Positions 46,708-57,720 are shown, counted from the stretch's first letter. The stretch: DNA of 64,000 bases from Humulus lupulus (GCF_963169125.1 NC_084797.1:101085868-101149867), one strand, 5' to 3'. The notes: generated from the sequence alone by a model not told the origin. Translations and numbers: made by a program.

Positions 46708-47175
46708 CTAAAAATCGGGATCTTCTACATCTGATCCGCCATCTAACATATCATCATCTATTGCCTCATAGTCATCATTATCATGAGCATCAAAATGCCC
46801 TCTAGGAAGGTTGGTGAGAATCCTATTCTTTTGCTCTTTGGTGAACTGAAATTCAATTTTTGAGGTGAACCTAACTAAGAGGAAATAGTATCTCATTGCT
46901 AAGGGTAGTTCATCCTCCTCATGCATCTCTTCCCATATCTCTTCTAATGCTGCTATTACAAAATGAAAATCTTTAAACAACCTAATTACTAATACATATT
47001 GCTCGGTTGATCTAAGCATTATTTGTTTAGCCTCTTGAAGGCCACCTATCGCTTGGTGAAACAAAAGCAACCTTCGAGTAATCCTTTCTAGGGCTCCTAC
47101 GGTGTTTCTTGGCTCCCTTATTCTTTTTAAGGCCTTAATGGCTCGGATATCTTGGTAGGTTAAGGCTCCGTTCAT
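46708..47175 (-). CDS. Tekay-B leader ORF, 155 residues, unknown
   Basis: I do not recognise this protein. The ATG at 47173-47175 (MNGALTYQDIRAIKALKRIR) begins an open frame ending at 46708, upstream of gag and on the same strand. The N-terminal half is basic and predicted helical from composition (LERITRRLLLFHQAIGGLQE). The C-terminus is strongly acidic (DDDYEAIDDDMLDG style). The frame extends upstream to 47196 without another strong start. A 75-nt leader intron ends 6 nt before the ATG. No counterpart exists in Tekay-A. It is free of stops although gag-pol has three, but it is also short. It may be an element-encoded accessory protein or a captured fragment. Confidence 0.5.
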   Translation of the reverse strand: MNGALTYQDIRAIKALKRIREPRNTVGALERITRRLLLFHQAIGGLQEAKQIMLRSTEQYVLVIRLFKDFHFVIAALEEIWEEMHEEDELPLAMRYYFLLVRFTSKIEFQFTKEQKNRILTNLPRGHFDAHDNDDYEAIDDDMLDGGSDVEDPDF

Positions 47176-47181
47176 TCTTAA

Positions 47182-47256
47182 CTGAAACATAAACACTAAA
47201 GTTGTTAGCTATACACATAGACAAAGTAACTTGTAACTTGTAACTTAAACACTTAC
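47182..47256 (-). other. Candidate leader intron of Tekay-B (75 nt)
   Basis: Donor CCGCCAA|GTAAGTG at 47256 and acceptor TAGTGTTTATGTTTCAG|TT at 47182, with a T-rich, AT-rich interior containing three copies of AAGTTAC. The acceptor sits 6 nt before the leader ORF ATG, as in the antisense Tat genes. Confidence 0.5.
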
Positions 47257-47320
47257 TTGGCGGTCCGATTCGGAGCTTTGAGCATGCGTATCGAGGAGAA
47301 CTTCATGCGAAGGAACCGTT

Positions 47321-47335
47321 TTCTCTGATACCAAC
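47321..47335 (-). promoter_or_regulatory. Tekay-B primer-binding site (initiator Met tRNA)
   Basis: The minus strand reads GTTGGTATCAGAGAA directly after the 5' LTR. TGGTATCAGAG matches the initiator-Met tRNA complement. Confidence 0.9.
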
Positions 47336-49257
47336 TGTAACGACCCACTAATCTAGACTAATTGGACCATTATCGAAACTATACATAAAACTTACATTTT
47401 TACGAAAATACCATAATTTATTGAGTAACTTGGAAAATAAGAGTTATTTACAAATAAACAGAATACTAAGGAGGATTATGGGATCCCATTGTCTTTAAAA
47501 ACAAAAGATGATTTAAAATAAAAGACATTACATAATAATGCGGAAAATACATGTAAAACCATTAAAAACATAAGAAGTGAGACTACATCCTCGAATCGAA
47601 TAACGCTCGGCCCCTTGACTCCATTCATCATCGATACACATCCTCCAAGCGCCACGAATCTTACCGCCTCTAAGCTTATTTTCCTGCACATAAACAGAAA
47701 GGAGTGAGCCTAATGCCCAGCAAGGAAAACCTAACACATAGTCATATACATAATTTCATAAGAAAACATAAAGACATATCATAACACATAATTCACTTAT
47801 TATAATGGCCATTATTACTTGGGGTCCCATAGACTAAACAAGCTTATGCCCATGAGATTAGTGGGGTCCTACCAGCTAAATAGGCTTATGCCCACAATCT
47901 TTTTGGGGTCTTGTTAGTCAAATAGGGCATAAGCCCAAGCCTACAACATACACATCAATAACATATTCATAACAAAACATAACACATTAATAACATAAAC
48001 ACATATAGATAACATAAGCACATAACATATTAATTCTAGCCTATTTTCCTTACCAAAGTTACCGAGATTATGGACTGAGTTGGGACTGTTGGAACACTCC
48101 TAAAACCATAAGAAAGAGTAAGTCTAAAGAAAGGAGATGAAATGAAAGAGATGGAAAGACTAAACCATAAAAAAAACATGCTTACCGACTTATATGCTTA
48201 AGAGCTTGGATTCCCTAACCAAAATAAGAATAAGGTTAGGGGACTGAGTAGAAGGTTTTGAGAAAGGAAATAACATAAAAATACAGAAAGGAACTAGAGT
48301 TTTAGGTTTACCTCAAAGATTGCAAGATCAATCTAACCTCCACCGAAATACTATAGAGCTCACTTCCCAAAGTGTTTGATAAGCTTATGATGTTTAAGCT
48401 TATAGTTTTTCCCCAAACCCAGTTTTTACACTCTCACACTCACTTAACACTAGCAGCTTCTGAACTTAGAGCAAATGGTGAATAATGGCTGGGTACTAGG
48501 TCCTATTTATAGAGTTTGGGAATGAAAATATCTTGATTTTACTTGAATAAAAATAATGGCTTTTTAGGTGAAAATCATTTGAATAATCGTTCAGCAGAGG
48601 CTGAAGACTCGTTCAAAAGATGCTGGACTGTTGAAGGAGTTTGAATGGCTGAAAGGAAATGAATTCAAAAACATTTGAACATATGCTGGAGGAGGCGATA
48701 TATCGCCCCCTATAGGCGATATATCGCCTGGACCTTTGTTCCCGAGGCGACCGTGCATCGATTCGTGTTTTCCGTATCTACGTGCTGCGATATATCGCCC
48801 CCTATAGCTGCGATATATCGGCATACGCTGAATATTTAAACATGAATTTACACATTTTTAGCTAAGTTTGAATGGATTAAACAGCCTTGACTAAGCCCTC
48901 AACGTACTCAAGGCTGCCGACTGACCCTATAACATTCAAACTTTACCCTTATTTAATTTAATCCTTCAAAATACTTAATCCTTAATTACCATTCATAACA
49001 TGTGCTTAAAATCCTATTGGTTGTTGTCTAAACCTTATAATATAATAAATATAATCCTTAATATCAGTCACATTAATCAAACCTTACGTTATACTTAATA
49101 TTCTTAAACTATTGGTTAAACTTAGAAAATCTATAAGTACTACTATGAGTGTCCAAATAATTCCCGGTCTGAACCAAAAATCCAAAGTAACAAAGATAAC
49201 ACTAAACATACTATAATACTACTAACAATTAGCTAAGTAAAGTTCTTGGACTCTACA
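47336..49257 (-). repeat. Tekay-B 5' LTR
   Basis: Nearly identical to 39584-41504, with one single-base indel near 48000. TATA box at 48504-48511 (minus strand); palindrome cluster at 48694-48820. The right border CTCTACA is followed by the target duplication GTTTT. Confidence 0.95.
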
Positions 49258-49262
49258 GTTTT

Positions 49263-49451
49263 GACTAAAATTTTGGATTATTGGTTGATTTTCCTGAAGA
49301 TTATATAAGTGTGTTAGTCATCATAACTTGACGCTTGAATTATTGTTGATGGCTTGATTTAGTTGTGTTTGTTGTTTAGGTTTTTAGTCGAGTCTATTTA
49401 TTGTTGTGTTCTTTTTCTCGAGGACGAGTAAAGGGTGAGTTTGGGGGAATT
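49263..49451 (+). other. Athila tail with polypurine tract
   Basis: The Athila sequence resumes after Tekay-B and includes TCTCGAGGACGAGTAAAGGG and then GAGTTTGGGGGAATT, a purine-rich tract of the type that precedes Athila 3' LTRs. No coding sequence. Confidence 0.6.
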
Positions 49452-50589
49452 TGATAAACGAGTTTTAGACTCGTTAGTGTGTCTGTTTAGGAATTATTTT
49501 AGTTGGTTAGGGTTATTTTGTTCTATTTTACATTTTTTTTTAGGTTTTGAATGACTTTGGATGCTTTTGAACGAAAAAGAAGTCAAACTCAGCAAGTAGC
49601 GCGACCGCGCTACACAGTGTCGCATCCGCGCTAGGTGTTTGGAAAGCGAGGATTTCTACATATTTTTAATGAATGCAATTTGTACATTTCACTTGGGGAG
49701 AATGCAGGGTTTCATATTTTAATTCTACTTTCATCATAATACCAATGTTTTTCATAATTGGAACATAGAGAAGATTGCTGGAGACTTTTGGAGAAGCATT
49801 GGATTACTTAGAGTTTTTCTTCTTTTCATTATTTTCTTTCATCTTTAGATTATTTTGATTGTTAGTTTCATGAATTTGAATAATATGAATATGAACTAAA
49901 TCTAGTTTTAGGATTTTCAATTGAGTCTCTTGAAACTCTTCTATGAATCAATGCAATTTTATGTTTTGTTCTTCTTATTTGATATCTTTTCAATTTATGT
50001 TTAATGCTTCTGATTTATTGGTCATTTATTAGATGATATATATGAATTTATTTCAAAATCTGAAAAAGTGAGATTCAAACATGCTATAATTGACTAAACA
50101 TAGATTTCGATATTGAATGAAAGTATCAATAGGGTTTATGTAGCTTATAAGTTCTTATGCCTAATACCTCCTATATGTTGAGTTTATCATAGAAATATAG
50201 AAAATGCACATATAGGTCGAGCTTTATATATCTTAACATGAATATAGAATACTTTTCTAACTTGCTATCTCAATTAGAAGAAAATATTTATGAGAATATT
50301 GCATTAAGGAAATAGAGAGTGAAAAGATGACGAGATTATATTCCCTAATTTTCATCCAATAATTAATTGTCTTCATCGTTACTTTTTTAGAATTTATAGT
50401 TTTTAATTATTTTTTTCGTAGTTTTTATGTTTATGTTTTAGTTTTCTCTTATCAATAATTTTTTGTTAGCTAAATAGAGATTAGGAATTAAATATTTGTA
50501 CTTAGTAATTTAGTCTCCGTGGGACTATACTCGTGCTTGTGCACGTTACTACTTGAAATGATACGTATACTTGCGTTGTCAATTTTTCA
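49452..50589 (+). repeat. Athila 3' LTR
   Basis: Starts TGATAAACGAGTTTTAGACT after the polypurine tract. It contains the perfect inverted repeat GTAGCGCG-AC-CGCGCTAC (49596-49613) and near its end AGTCTCCGTGGGACTATACT, a phrase typical of Athila LTR ends. The right border (TTTTTCA, 50589) is approximate. Confidence 0.65.
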
Positions 50590-50707
50590 CAGCTGTAATT
50601 ACTAATTGTTTTGTCAAACATGACAATATGAATTCATAAGTAATTATCACTTGACATCCAAACACACCTTGTGTTTTAAAATATACTGTAATTAGTTAGA
50701 TATGTAA
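50590..50707. other. Short AT-rich flank, nothing recognised
   Basis: 118 bp between the Athila LTR and the Tekay-C LTR. It could be the last of the Athila LTR or the flanking target DNA. TGTAA at 50703-50707 may be one copy of Tekay-C's target duplication. Confidence 0.4.
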
Positions 50708-50988
50708 TGTAACGCCCTACTAGCCTAGAGTCGTTAACATGTGGTTTTCAAATGTGTAGTTGACTCGCTAATCGAGGTGTTAGACCCAAAAGTGTGATTA
50801 AATTAAAGTAACAACTCATTTAATAAAATTTCCATGAAAAGGTTTACAAATTCATTAGGATTACAGAATAGTTACAGTGGGATCCCAAAATGTTGTTTAA
50901 GACATATTTACAACTCAAAAGTCATTATACAGTCAACCTAGGCGACAAAATCAGACATTTACATTGTGTTCCTCAAAACTACCCCAGC

Positions 50989-53616
50989 TGTAATGCCCCG
51001 AATTTCCTAATAAGGGTTATGACCTTGATTAGGAGGCCGGGAGGGCCATAATTGATTTATTATGTTATTTAGTGATCATATACATGTTTCTGTGAATTAT
51101 ATTATTATATGATGATAAATGCATGCATATGGGTGTATTTATAATTATAAGGGACTTTTGGTAATTTGGCCCGTTGAGGGCGTAATTGTGTATTTTCGTG
51201 CATGTGGGTGAATTATGAATGGTACCACATTATATGTGGATTTGCTCGAGCCTTTCGGCATGAGACGATCATGAAATGCAAGTGTTCGGTCTGGTCATAA
51301 CGGGTTTAAGTTCGGGGCTCGGGGTGAGTCTCGGGGTGATTTTAATGATTATAGCATTACCAAGAATTAAAGGGTAATGGGATATAATTTATTGGTGTTT
51401 GAGAACATCGAGTATAGCGAGAATTGGAGAGTGTTAATTATGATTAACGAGATAGGTGCGAAAGGATGATTTTTCCCTTGGAGCCTTTAGAAACCCTTAT
51501 TAGACCTAGGGGTATTTTGGTCTTTTCACCCCTAGGATAGATATAAGCCATTAAGGCTGTATAAGTGTAACAAAAATAGAGTGTTGCTCCCCTTCTCTCC
51601 TGATGGTCATTTCTCCTCCATTTCTCTTTGAATTTTCAAGTTATTTTTTAGAAACCAAGCTGGGATAAGCTAAGGTTATGCTCCACCATTGAAGAGGGTG
51701 TGTTGCTGAGATTGAGGTGAGTTTTTAGCCATTAGAACTCTTGCTTTTGCTCAGTTTTCCAAGTTAAGTTTCAGCTGGTTTTTGAGATGAAAAGTTGGGA
51801 ATTGATTGGAGTTTTGGCTGGGGTTCTTGGGGTTGTGATGCTTAGGACATGTGGAGGTGGTATTTGGGTTCATTTGGGACTTAATTTGATGTTTGGAAGA
51901 TTTTGGGTTGGGTTAGAAATGGTGGAATCGAAGGAAGGCTTTTCTGGGCAGTCGCTGGCTAGCGCTACAGTGCCCAGTATAGGGCACTACAGTGCTACCT
52001 GCAGGAAGTGTTGGGCGGTTTTGGTTCTGCCTTGAGCGCTGGGGCGCTAGGAGGGTAGCGCTACCCTGTTTCTTCAGATCCCCGTTTTGAGTGTTTTTAA
52101 GGGTTTTTGGCTCGGGGTTTCAATTCTTAAGGCCCGGGATCGAATCTACTCACCGTGTGGGTACATTTTGGGGTCCCAAGAGTGGGGTTTAGATCAAGAC
52201 CCTATCTTTGTTGATTTTCATTAATCGGAGGTTGTATTTGGTTATGACTAGGTGACTGCTGAAGGATAAAGGATCGATCATTCTCAAGAGTCGTTCTTGT
52301 TCTAATTCTTGCTCGAACCAGAGGTAAGAAAAATACACCCTGTGTATATGTGACATGCATCGTTATTTTTGATGCATGTTGAATGTTTAAATGTAATGCA
52401 CGAGAAACATGTGATTAGGACATGCTATGTATACTGAATATGATATTGTTCAGAGCTTGAGCCTCTGTGTTTATGAATGATCCTAATTGTGCTAGTAATT
52501 GTTAAGTAAGCATGCTGAATGCCATGTATTCGGATATTGGATATATGATATATGTTTGGTGGCATTGCTTACTTGTATATGGCACTGACTAGTTAGGGTT
52601 GGCACTGGTCGCGTACTACGGACCTAATAGATGAGAACGGCATAGCGTCATGAACGCAGGGCTGAATGAAGATTAGATCTAATCGATATTAGCATTGAAT
52701 GACTCATATGGGGTATTAATGCTGGACCGACCCTAAGGTCGTTGAAATTTATAAGCGCTTGTCTAGTCTAAGACTAGTTACTCAGAGCCAGGGCCAAAGG
52801 CCTAGGTGACAGCTTGTCACATGGCTAGGGAGCAGTATTCCATGGTTATGACTCTATGGTCATGAGGAAGGTTATGTTGGTGACTAGTCATCGTGTACCT
52901 ATTCTGTTTAAGCTAGTGCAATGATCACTTATCTACTCGATAGGTTTATGCTGGTGACTATTTCACCAAATACCTATCTTGTTTATGCTAGTGAAAGGAT
53001 CACTTATTTATAAAGGGAACGGAACCCACCTTAGTGACTGTACCATTGTCACTCTTCTATTTTGGGCTAAAAGCCCTGGATGATTATTATGATCGTTGGT
53101 TGATGTATTATACTCAACATTACGTGAACGCATTTGCCTGCTTGATTAGGGCTATGTTTGCTAGGCGTGTGCCTTATGATTTGATGACATGTTATTATTT
53201 TTCATGAGCATATTAAGTTTTCTTGCTGGGCTTCGACTCAAGGTTGCTATGTGGTGCAGGTAAAGGCAAAAGAAAGCTGGACCATCCTTGAACTGGAGAG
53301 CTTAGGTGACGACGTGTACATATGCGGCTGCTCAACTGCCACGACCGAGGGTTGAAAGAGGAACTAGGGTTAAACCCTGTTTTGCCGCTTAGATCGGCCT
53401 GTTGTAAATATCTTCTTGTAATAGACCTTTAAATTATATTTTTGGGATCCCAATGTATATAATAAACGTTCTAATGAAACGTTATATCTTAACCAAATTA
53501 ATCCCTAAACCGCTAATCATACTTAGATACACGATTTTGGCCAAATGACTCGATTAACGAGTTTAGCACTATTTACAAGGCACACTGTAACGGTCCCTGG
53601 AGTTTGGGGCGTTACA
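50989..53616 (+). mobile_element. Solo chromovirus LTR, plus orientation
   Basis: 2628 bp from TGTAATGCCCCG to GGGGCGTTACA, with the perfect duplication CCAGC at 50984-50988 and 53617-53621. It has no internal region. It contains the palindromes TAGCGCTA (51960-51967) and GGGTAGCGCTACCC (52053-52066), and the inverted pair AGTGCCC/GGGCACT (51969-51988). Between about 52500 and 53050 are diverged repeats around CTGGTGACTA. The 82-codon open frame at 51787-52035 has no domain. Confidence 0.9.
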
Positions 53617-54922
53617 CCAGCCGTGGCAGCCAGGTAGGACAAACATGTATGCACCGCTCCATGCCCTCAAACTCATGCTTGGTCGACCTTTCCCTTGCCC
53701 TTAACTGCACCATAGAGCACCCGTGAGCCAAGGCCCAACAAGAAAACCTCACCAACATAGCATATAATAATTCATTTCAATAAGTGTGTAACTAAACAAA
53801 CAAAATAGACAACTCACATGTATCCATCACAATTCGCAACAGCGGCCTAAGCTGATCAAGGTGCGTTACCAGGCACCAAGTTCACGATCCTAACCAAGCG
53901 AGTGAGTACAACACCCTTAGATGGCCATGCCATGGCGACCTGCATTCAACATGCTTATTGCCGATTTCGGCCCTTGCCAATCCCGGCCCTTGCCGATCTG
54001 GCCCAAGCCGCTCAGTCACAACACATATATAACATTATATTTGTAAACATTTACACATGAGACTAAGCACAATACAAGCATAGAAAATCGGGCCATGCCC
54101 TGCTCCACGTGCACATATAGTTTTCTTTCCTTAAGTCTCGAGATGAAAGTATAAGGCGATCTCGAGCATGATCTCTAATCTCGAGCCTTAGCGGTATAAC
54201 CTAGTCACAACGTAATAATAAATAACCATCAAAACCTAAGCCAATTAAAAGCTTAAAAATAATATACTAGCCTCCGAGACCTCGAATTCTACTAAACCGA
54301 GTAGTAGAATCCCTCCCGAGCCCTTAAGATTGAGTTCCCGAGCTTAAAAACCTAATTTGGCTATTTTTCTTAATTAGAGTCGCGTCTCAGCCCATAGGGG
54401 TGCGGCGCATTACAAGTCAGAGAGCTTGGGGCTCTCTCCTAGGAGACATGGGCCGCGGTGCGCCCCAACCCGTGCTGCGACGCTTAGGAAATTTCACAAA
54501 ACTGCCAAGGCCCTTTCACGGACACGAGCTGCGGTGCTTGAAGAATAGCGTCACAGCTCGAGCTCAAAACCAAGAATTTCCCAGCGTTTTCCCCTAAACC
54601 AATGTCACCAAATCTCACCCCAAACATAACCTAAAATGAGAATTGAATCTAGGACTCACATTAACACAACATGGGCTTCTTAATTACCCAAAAACCCAAT
54701 AATAGATCCTACCCTAACTCTACAACTCAAGCTGAAACTAAACTCAGCTCAAAACCTAACTTAGCTACAATATTTAACAAAGAAAAAAAGGTAATAAACC
54801 TTACCTCAATAATGATTTCGACCCTCAGATGTCTCCAATCCTGCTACTAGCTTTAAAACCCCCAATTTACAGCCTCAAATTTCAAAGCTTCCTCCTAAAA
54901 AATCCCAAAGCCTCCCAAGCCT

Positions 54923-54924
<2 letters not shown>

Positions 54925-54957
<33 letters not shown>
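54925..54957. repeat. (AG)n microsatellite in Tekay-C LTR
   Basis: An uninterrupted AG run. Frames read through it give only Arg-Glu or Ser-Leu repeats and are not genes. It corresponds in position to the run at 8296-8362 in the Tekay-A LTR. Confidence 0.9.
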
Positions 54958-54959
<2 letters not shown>

Positions 54960-55578
54960 AAAGCGTGAGAGTAATCTAAGTGTTTCTAGTGGTTTCCCAA
55001 CGTGGCCTAAGCCTATCATTACACCAAGAGACCCAAGTACCTTACTCTCTAATGTCGCAAGGCCAATACCATCATTTTCCACCTTTCCTGCTAATCCTCG
55101 AGTAGTCCTATAAATTCTCAATTAATCTCGACATACCCAGACAATCACTTAATAACTACACATTACCCGATAACCCTAAATATGCAGTTCCAAAAATAAC
55201 CCTTGGCTGACCCCGAGTTGGATATTTGACCTCGTTGTGACTATTCCGCTAATCCGCTCACTAGGACTACCTCGAGCCCTATATCGCAAATATACCAACA
55301 TAATAATGTGGTCTCAGTCGTAACACACACATAATTACATTTATGCCCTTAATAGGCCAAAATTACAAATATGCCATTATTAACAAGAACGGGCCCACAT
55401 GCATATTTAATACACATCAACATGCATATATATTCATGTTATAATATAACTCAAGTAATCAATTAATGATACACATATATCATAATTAATTCACCTAATA
55501 ATGCAATTAAATCATTTATTGCCCTCCCGGCACACTAATCAAGGCACTAAGCCTTATTAGCAAATATGGGACGTTATA

Positions 55579-55818
55579 ATTATCCCCTCATTACATAAAT
55601 TTCGTCCTCAAAATTATATCTGAATAGCTCGGGATACCAATCCCGCATATTGGATTGAAGCTCCCAAGTTGCCTCTTCTACTTTGTTGTTTATCCACAAC
55701 ACTTCCACTAAGGCAATGGTCTTGTTCCGCAAGACTTTATCATTTCTGTCTAGAATATAGACTAGTTGCTCCTCATAAGATAAACCCTGATACAATTCTA
55801 TGTTTTTGTAACTCAACA
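55579..55818 (-). pseudogene. Tekay-C pol C-terminus with chromodomain-like end
   Basis: Minus strand: LSYKNIELYQGLSYEEQLVY, then IALVEVLWINNKVEEATWEL and WYPELF. The aromatic/acidic pattern VEVLW...EEATWE is the chromodomain-like tail of these integrases, thought to steer integration to certain chromatin. Reading stops at 55819, where Tat-C is inserted after the Leu-Ser-Tyr segment (compare VLSYENMELDQ in Tekay-D). Confidence 0.85.
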
Positions 55819-57366
55819 TGTTGACGGCAGAAACTCATCAATGAAATATGGACGGAAAACTCAAAGACTTAATCAGTGACTTATGAATGCAAAAGAACTT
55901 GTAGAAATTTGAAGGAAAATTTCAAGTGAACAATAGAATGAAGCTTGTGTATTGATCTTAGAATAGTCTGGTCTTACATCCATTTTCCAACCCCTTAGCT
56001 TGAGGGGTGGAGGTCTATTTATAGCCTGCTCTAATGGCCTCTGATACAAGGTGGACCCAGGGGACAAGAAGGTACTTGGGTACACAGTCATGGTAGTGTC
56101 ATAGGTCGTGATGGAATAGAGGATCGTGGTGTCGGGGCTCGTTTTTGGTCAGAGACACGCAGGTCATGCCACCACTCTTCGTACTGCCACTACATGTCAG
56201 GGACTCATGTCAGAGGTCAGTTAAGAAGGACCACATCAGGTATCTTACTTGTACGACCACTACTTGTGTGGCATGGATATGAGCATCAGATGCCTGGGGT
56301 CCTCAAAATCGTACAATAGTACGTACCTTCATATCCATATGATTTCTTTGTGTCGCGTGCAGGTTCGTACCCCCATAGGACGCCTATTCTTTTAACCTTT
56401 GAATGTTCCTTCTCTACTCATATAATTACTCCACTGGTGACACCTTCCACGGAAAGCAACAAGTTGTGAGGTTGTATGGTGCGGGGCGCTGTGTGGTTGA
56501 TTTGTGTGCACCGAGGGTGTAGCTCTGGTGTACATGAGGCATGCCTACTGGGTATGTTGGGGGTGCACCTACTGGGCGTGCGAGGCTTTGTTGCATGGCA
56601 TGGGTCTGTGATGCGAGGGTATCTCGCGAGTCGCTGGCCAGACGGGGTCGCAAGTCGTAGACCTGGGGCCCAGGGTGTCTCGCGAGGTGCTGGCGAGACA
56701 GGGTCGCAAGGCACGGACCTAAGGTGCATTAGTGTAAGAAGGTTGATGCGGGGCCTTGGCCAAGGAAGGTGCACGCATAAGTGGAGGCGCGTGATGATTG
56801 GGCCTCGCTATGCAAGGCCCTTAGCTGAAGGAGGCGCGTGAATAAGTGGATGCACACCTAGACACTCTCGCATGACGACTGGGCCTCGCTATGTGAGGCC
56901 CTTGGCTAAAGGAGGCGCGAGCATAAGTGGATGTGCACCTAGGCACCCGTGCATGATGACTAGGCCTCACTATGCGAGGCTCTTGGCTGAAGGAGGCGCA
57001 TGCATAAGTGGATGCGTACCTAGGCACCCACGCATGACGACTGGGCCTCGCTATTCGAGGCCCTTGGCTGAAGGAGGCGCGTGCATAAGTGGATGCACAC
57101 CTAGGCACCCACGCATGATGACGCGAGGCCCTTCACTGAAGGAGGCGCATGCATAAGTAGAGGAACTCGCGCATGACGACTGGGCCTTGCAATGCGAAGC
57201 CCTTGGCTGGGGAAGGCGTGCGCATAAGTGGATTCGTATGTAGGCGCCTTTGCACCAGGATTGATTGGTTGTAGGTGGCTGGTGCCTCTCTATGGAAGGC
57301 CCTTGATCTATCAAGCCTAGAACCTTCACCGATGGATGTTTTAAGAGAAATTATTCCATATTCACA
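55819..57366 (-). repeat. Tat-C 3' LTR
   Basis: Starts TGTTGACGGC, ends CCATATTCACA on the plus strand. The TATA box (minus TATAAATA) is at 56016-56023, so U3 is to its right and contains the 81-bp tandem array. The following CTTGCCCCTGAG (57367-57378) reads CTCAGGGGCAAG on the minus strand, similar to the Tat-B tract. The right border is inferred from this tract. Confidence 0.65.
56795..57260. repeat. 81-bp tandem array with hairpin core
   Basis: Unit starts at 56801, 56882, 56963 and 57044, plus a shortened unit near 57125 and a diverged one near 57182. Each unit has a core like GGGCCTCGC-TAT-GCGAGGCCC, a 9-bp inverted repeat with a 3-bp loop, each copy having one or two changes. 81 is a multiple of three, so long but meaningless frames run through on both strands. 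Confidence 0.9.
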
Positions 57367-57720
57367 CTTGCCCCTGAGTCTATGAACATTCTTTTTAAGT
57401 GTGTTCGTAGACTCTTTCATATGATCTTTGTGTGATTTGACTGACTTCTATGCTTCATTTTCCTTGAATGGGCGTAGAAGGCTCACCTCTCGAATGATAT
57501 CTCGTGGTAGATGTGGAAACACAAAATGGACCTTGGTGGTGTGTTTCTTTGTAGTTCATAAAGAAACACAAAGGCGAACCAACTTTGGTGGTGATCCAAG
57601 TGTGTCCTTAGGAAGGAATGAAAGCCAACCATTTCTAAGTGCGGATCCCAAGGTTTCCAAGACTGTTAATCTCCACCATTCACCCTAGACTTGATCCAAA
57701 GGCTTGGAAGTCTTGACTCC

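Larger units (their letters stand above)
39584..49257 (-). mobile_element. Tekay-B: complete, young Tekay/Del-like chromovirus
   Basis: This 9674-bp element has LTRs of 1921 bp (39584-41504) and 1922 bp (47336-49257), the perfect target duplication GTTTT (39579-39583, 49258-49262), a Met-tRNA primer site beside the right LTR and a polypurine tract beside the left LTR. Gag-pol is one frame of 1550 codons (46190-41541) interrupted by three stop codons. The LTRs differ by about eleven bases by eye (0.6%), so insertion was recent compared with Tat-B. A leader ORF lies upstream of gag. Confidence 0.95.
17946..50589 (+). mobile_element. Athila-lineage element, 5' truncated and split by two insertions
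   Basis: Its own sequence is in three pieces: 17946-23371, 39006-39583 and 49258-50589. It starts inside RT and has RNase H, integrase, a long 3' region with an extra ORF, a tract ending TTTGGGGGAATT and a 3' LTR. The pieces are joined by the perfect target duplications of the inserts: TGTGA at 23367-23371/39006-39010 and GTTTT at 39579-39583/49258-49262. RT and RNase H motifs (TFTCPYGTFGFRRMPF; LMCDASDYVVGVVLGKR) fit Athila. The many stops and two later insertions make it the oldest layer here. Confidence 0.8.
50708..55578 (-). repeat. Tekay-C 3' LTR, split by a solo LTR
   Basis: Own sequence 50708-50988 plus 53622-55578, about 2.24 kb. It starts TGTAACGCCC and ends GGGACGTTATA, the last CA changed to TA. 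To the right, ATTATCCCCTCATTACAT is the polypurine tract (minus strand) and the pol terminus follows. It contains a GC-rich block near 54380-54550 and a (GA)n run. Confidence 0.8.

Noticed and set aside
51787..52035. 82-codon frame with a hydrophobic N-terminus that could be taken for a secreted protein
   Set aside because: It lies wholly inside the solo LTR, which recurs in related LTRs without a conserved frame.
56795..57260. Possible CRISPR-like array
   Set aside because: Units are directly adjacent with no unique spacers, and the context is a plant LTR; it is a minisatellite.
56426..57420. Long frames on both strands (for example 56821-57108) with repeated 27-residue peptides
   Set aside because: The 81-bp tandem unit is a multiple of three, which opens frames without selection.
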